The notes beneath the pieces are model-generated. The model worked only from the letters and a program-made list of their open reading frames with translations, made no database searches and was not told the DNA's origin. Below are positions 5,290 through 8,125 of a DNA stretch of 8,125 nt, one piece after another. The first letter of the stretch is position 1. Every line of letters begins with the position of its first letter. The DNA lies in assembly GCA_905480445.1 (NCBI GenBank), contig CAJQQJ010000133.1:1-8125 (forward strand), in the 5' to 3' direction. The DNA comes from an uncultured Alphaproteobacteria bacterium. Its GTDB lineage: Bacteria > Pseudomonadota > Alphaproteobacteria > UBA7985 > CAJQQZ01. The position numbers and the translations under genes are program-made.

Positions 5290-7044
5290 GTGAGTGATGC
5301 AACTCTTTCCTTGGCTCAAGGATTTCCTTCAATTGATGAAACGGTTTGGAAGTCGTTGGTTGAGCAAAGCCTGAAGGGCGGTGCTTTCGACAAGAAGATC
5401 AATCGTGTCGCTGAAGATGGTTTTGCGATCAAAGGGCTGTACACAACTGTAGAACAAGATTTTGCAAAACTAAATTTCCCACAAACGTCCTGGACGATTT
5501 TACAAGAACAACACAATCTATGTGGCGAGGACGCCAATCAAGCCATTTTGGATGATCTCGAAAACGGCGTTAATGGTCTGTTGCTTCATGTCGGCGATGA
5601 CGTGGCTGCTCTTGATAAGGCGCTGGTATCGGTGATGTTAGACCTGGTGCAGTTATCGATAAGAGCACCAGAAAATGAGACTGCTGTTGTCGAAAAACTG
5701 TTTTCTCTTGCAGGGCAGAACCAGCTGACAGCGAACCAAATAAAGTTGGATGTCGGTGCGGACCCGATCACAGTCGCTGCCGTCAGCGGGCAATTGGGAA
5801 AGGGCCAAGAAACGCAAATCGCTGAATTGGTTTCACTGGGTGAAAAACTAGGCTCTTCGTCCAAACTGTTCAACATCAACGGTGCGGCCTACCATCATGC
5901 TGGTGCTACTGACGGGCAAGAACTTGCAGCAGCTTTATCGACGGCCGTTGCTTATTTGAGAGCAATGGAAGCGCAGGGTGTTTCTCTTGAAAGAGCCGCT
6001 GGCCTGATCGCCTTTACGTTTGCGGTCGATAGCGAGTTCTTCGCTTCTATTGCAAAATTGAGAGCAGCTCGGCAGCTTTGGTCATCTGTGCTTTCTGCCT
6101 GCGGCGTTGATGTTGCAAATTGCCCGATGGTGATAACTGCTCGGTCCGCTGACCGGATGTTTACTCGTTATGACCCTTGGGTGAATATGCTACGTGGCAC
6201 GGCTGCTTGTTTTGCTGGTGCAGTTGGGGGTGCAGATGCCATCACAATCATGCCCTATGATTTCGCTTCAGGCGACAGCAGTAACTTCAGCAGACGAATT
6301 GCACGCAATGTACAGTCAATTCTGATGGAAGAATCTGCTCTGGATAAGGTCGTTGATCCAGCGGCTGGCTCGAGTTTCTTAGAGGATTTGACACTCTCTT
6401 TGTCTGAAGCTGCTTGGTCTCAGTTTCAAGCAATTGAGGGAGAAGGTGGCATTGAAGCTGTTCTTCTGTCTGGAAGGTTGCAATCTGATGTTCTCGCGGC
6501 TCGCGATACAAGGCTGAGCAAAATATCAACTCGGCGCAAACCGATCACTGGTGTGAGTGAGTTCCCGAACATTGATGATGAAGTCATGTCTCTTTCACTC
6601 CAGCCTCAAACAGGTCACAATGCCTTGTCGCCATGCAATCTTGCTGCGGATTTTGAGGCCTTGAGAGATAGATCCCAAACTCTTGAAGCGCCGACAGTCT
6701 ACCTGGCGACACTGGGGGATCTGGCTTCTTTTACTCCTAGAGCTAGTTTTGCGAAGAATTTCTTCGAGGCTGGAGGCATCAGAGCAATGCAGGCGGATAG
6801 CTTCGAGGCCAGCGGCGCGAGAATTGTCGTCATTTGCGGCAGTGACCTGGACTATCAAGAGCTGGCAGAAAACACCGCAAGATCGCTAACCGAGAAGGGT
6901 GCGGAAAAAGTACTGCTTGCGGGCAGTCCTGGTGACAAGAGAGCAGCCTATGAGACAGCAGGGATCTCTGAATTCATCCACATGGGCGTAGATCTGCCAG
7001 CTATTCTTGCACCAGTCCTTGATTTGTTGGAGAAAACAGCATGA
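5290..7044 (+). CDS. mutA: Methylmalonyl-CoA mutase, small (beta) subunit
   Basis: A 584-residue protein starting at GTG 5290, with CGGAGG at 5278-5283 six bases upstream. It is the non-catalytic partner of the MutAB heterodimer, which interconverts methylmalonyl-CoA and succinyl-CoA. The N-terminal FPSIDETVWKSLVEQSLKGG and GLYT segments, and RYDPWVNMLRGTAA at 293-306, mark the mutase TIM-barrel family. The C-terminal domain from about 470 has the cobalamin-binding fold, but the DxHxxG motif is replaced by GDLASFTPR (476-484). No His is there to ligate cobalt, as expected for the small subunit. The length is a little short for the family, which is often somewhat above 600. It overlaps mutB by ATGA, consistent with coupled 1:1 synthesis. 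It is not a catalytic large subunit, because that role is filled by the next gene. Confidence 0.93.
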   Translation: MSDATLSLAQGFPSIDETVWKSLVEQSLKGGAFDKKINRVAEDGFAIKGLYTTVEQDFAKLNFPQTSWTILQEQHNLCGEDANQAILDDLENGVNGLLLHVGDDVAALDKALVSVMLDLVQLSIRAPENETAVVEKLFSLAGQNQLTANQIKLDVGADPITVAAVSGQLGKGQETQIAELVSLGEKLGSSSKLFNINGAAYHHAGATDGQELAAALSTAVAYLRAMEAQGVSLERAAGLIAFTFAVDSEFFASIAKLRAARQLWSSVLSACGVDVANCPMVITARSADRMFTRYDPWVNMLRGTAACFAGAVGGADAITIMPYDFASGDSSNFSRRIARNVQSILMEESALDKVVDPAAGSSFLEDLTLSLSEAAWSQFQAIEGEGGIEAVLLSGRLQSDVLAARDTRLSKISTRRKPITGVSEFPNIDDEVMSLSLQPQTGHNALSPCNLAADFEALRDRSQTLEAPTVYLATLGDLASFTPRASFAKNFFEAGGIRAMQADSFEASGARIVVICGSDLDYQELAENTARSLTEKGAEKVLLAGSPGDKRAAYETAGISEFIHMGVDLPAILAPVLDLLEKTA

Positions 7045-8125
7045 GCTCAATTCCCGATTTCTCAAAGTTAGCACTGAGTAAAGTAGGAGCTAAGGCCAAC
7101 CAACAATCCATGCCATGGATGACACCGGAAGGGCTGGAGATCAATTCAACTTATGGTAGCTTGGACATCGCCGGTCTCGATTTTCTCGAGACTTTCCCCG
7201 GCAAGCCGCCTTTTCTACGTGGCCCTTATCCCTCTATGTATGTAACGAAACCGTGGACCATTCGCCAGTATGCAGGTTTTTCCACGGCGGCAGATTCTAA
7301 TGCTTTCTACAGGCGCAATCTAGCCGCCGGCCAAAAGGGCCTCTCTGTTGCTTTCGATCTAGCAACTCACAGAGGCTACGACTCAGATCATCCTCGTGTC
7401 CCCGGTGATGTTGGGATGGCAGGGGTCGCGATTGACTCCATTATCGATATGCGCAAGCTTTTTGATGGTATTCCTCTCGATAAAATGTCTGTCTCTATGA
7501 CCATGAACGGTGCTGTGCTGCCGATCATGGCGCTGTTCATTGCAGCTGGTGAAGAGCAGGGCGTTAAACCAGAACAACTGTCAGGTACTATTCAAAATGA
7601 TATCCTGAAAGAATTTATGGTGCGTAATACTTACATTTACCCACCCGCCAATTCTATGCGGATTATCTCTGACATTTTTACTTACACATCTGATAAGATG
7701 CCCAAGTTCAACTCGATTTCGATTTCCGGTTATCATATGCAGGAAGCTGGCGCGACGGCTGACCTTGAGCTCGCTTACACGCTTGCTGATGGTGTTGAGT
7801 ACGCGCGCGCCGGTGTGAGTGCTGGGCTCTCGATTGATGCTTTTGCCCCGCGATTGTCCTTCTTTTGGGCCATCGGCATGAATTTCTTCATGGAAGTAGC
7901 GAAAATGCGTGCAGCGCGCATGTTGTGGGCCAAGTTGATTAAGCCTTTTGATCCTCAGTCTGAAAAGTCTCTGTCTCTTCGCACCCATTGCCAGACCTCT
8001 GGCTGGTCGCTTACAGCACAAGACGTTTTCAATAACGTGACAAGAACTTGCATTGAGGCCATGGCCGCAACGCAAGGGGGTACGCAGTCTTTGCACACCA
8101 ATGCCCTAGATGAGGCTTTGGCTTT
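7041..8125 (+). CDS. mutB: Methylmalonyl-CoA mutase, large catalytic (alpha) subunit (3' end cut off)
   Basis: The frame is open from ATG 7041 to the window end, giving 361 complete residues of a protein usually a little over 700 long. The visible part is the substrate-binding TIM barrel. Residues known from the Propionibacterium enzyme are all present at a constant offset of 12: Tyr77 in TIRQYAGFST (Tyr89 there), Gln185 in GTIQNDILKEF (Gln197), Arg195 in MVRNTYIYPP (Arg207), and Tyr231-His232 in GYHMQEAGA (Tyr243-His244). It should therefore be active. The SMRIISDIF and THCQTSGWSLT segments also fit the family. The cobalamin-binding C-terminal domain with DxHxxG should lie beyond the window. 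GGAG at 7029-7032, inside mutA, is 8 bases from the ATG. The enzyme uses adenosylcobalamin and acts in propionyl-CoA metabolism. Confidence 0.97.
   Translation, partial: MSSIPDFSKLALSKVGAKANQQSMPWMTPEGLEINSTYGSLDIAGLDFLETFPGKPPFLRGPYPSMYVTKPWTIRQYAGFSTAADSNAFYRRNLAAGQKGLSVAFDLATHRGYDSDHPRVPGDVGMAGVAIDSIIDMRKLFDGIPLDKMSVSMTMNGAVLPIMALFIAAGEEQGVKPEQLSGTIQNDILKEFMVRNTYIYPPANSMRIISDIFTYTSDKMPKFNSISISGYHMQEAGATADLELAYTLADGVEYARAGVSAGLSIDAFAPRLSFFWAIGMNFFMEVAKMRAARMLWAKLIKPFDPQSEKSLSLRTHCQTSGWSLTAQDVFNNVTRTCIEAMAATQGGTQSLHTNALDEALA

Noticed and set aside
7581..8096. 171-residue reading frame on the - strand near the window end
   Set aside because: It is antisense to mutB, whose + strand translation carries all the active-site residues. 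The antisense product resembles no family.

Overview
The window looks like chromosomal DNA of an alphaproteobacterium with moderate GC, roughly half by eye. The main evidence is the block hisS-prfA-prmC followed by a DUF4167 protein, a family and neighbourhood typical of Alphaproteobacteria, plus a RodZ-type protein just upstream. I cannot assign an order or family. All convincing genes are on the + strand. There is no sign of a mobile element, phage, CRISPR array, tRNA or rRNA.

Layout. (1) Positions 1-996 hold the 3' part of a RodZ-like membrane protein: the end of a helix-turn-helix domain, one membrane helix, an acidic linker and a C-terminal DUF4115 domain. (2) Positions 997-1128 are non-coding and hold three consecutive stem-loops, the last resembling an intrinsic terminator and ending only 32 bases before hisS. 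(3) Positions 1129-4319 are a tight translation operon: hisS (histidyl-tRNA synthetase), prfA (release factor 1, overlapping hisS by four bases) and prmC (the methyltransferase that modifies the GGQ glutamine of release factors, 12 bases after prfA). (4) Positions 4320-4510 are a 191-base gap that can fold into a bulged hairpin followed by a three-way junction. (5) Positions 4511-5143 encode a DUF4167 protein with an Arg/Gly-rich start, followed by two hairpins, the second a clear intrinsic terminator. (6) From 5290 a separate operon begins: mutA (complete) and mutB (cut by the window end), the small and large subunits of adenosylcobalamin-dependent methylmalonyl-CoA mutase, joined by an ATGA overlap.

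How the genes work together. HisS charges tRNA-His, RF1 ends translation at UAA/UAG, and PrmC methylates RF1, so the first operon is a translation unit. MutAB forms a heterodimer that interconverts methylmalonyl-CoA and succinyl-CoA and links propionyl-CoA metabolism to the TCA cycle. It is metabolically unrelated to the first block and is insulated from it by a terminator.

The coding content is ordinary. The most interesting material is non-coding: the foldable leader upstream of the DUF4167 gene, and the triple stem-loop between rodZ and hisS, which could be a 3'-UTR small RNA or a leaky or attenuating terminator in front of hisS. Both are hand-drawn base pairings that still need covariation or transcript evidence. 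I see no clear new protein system.
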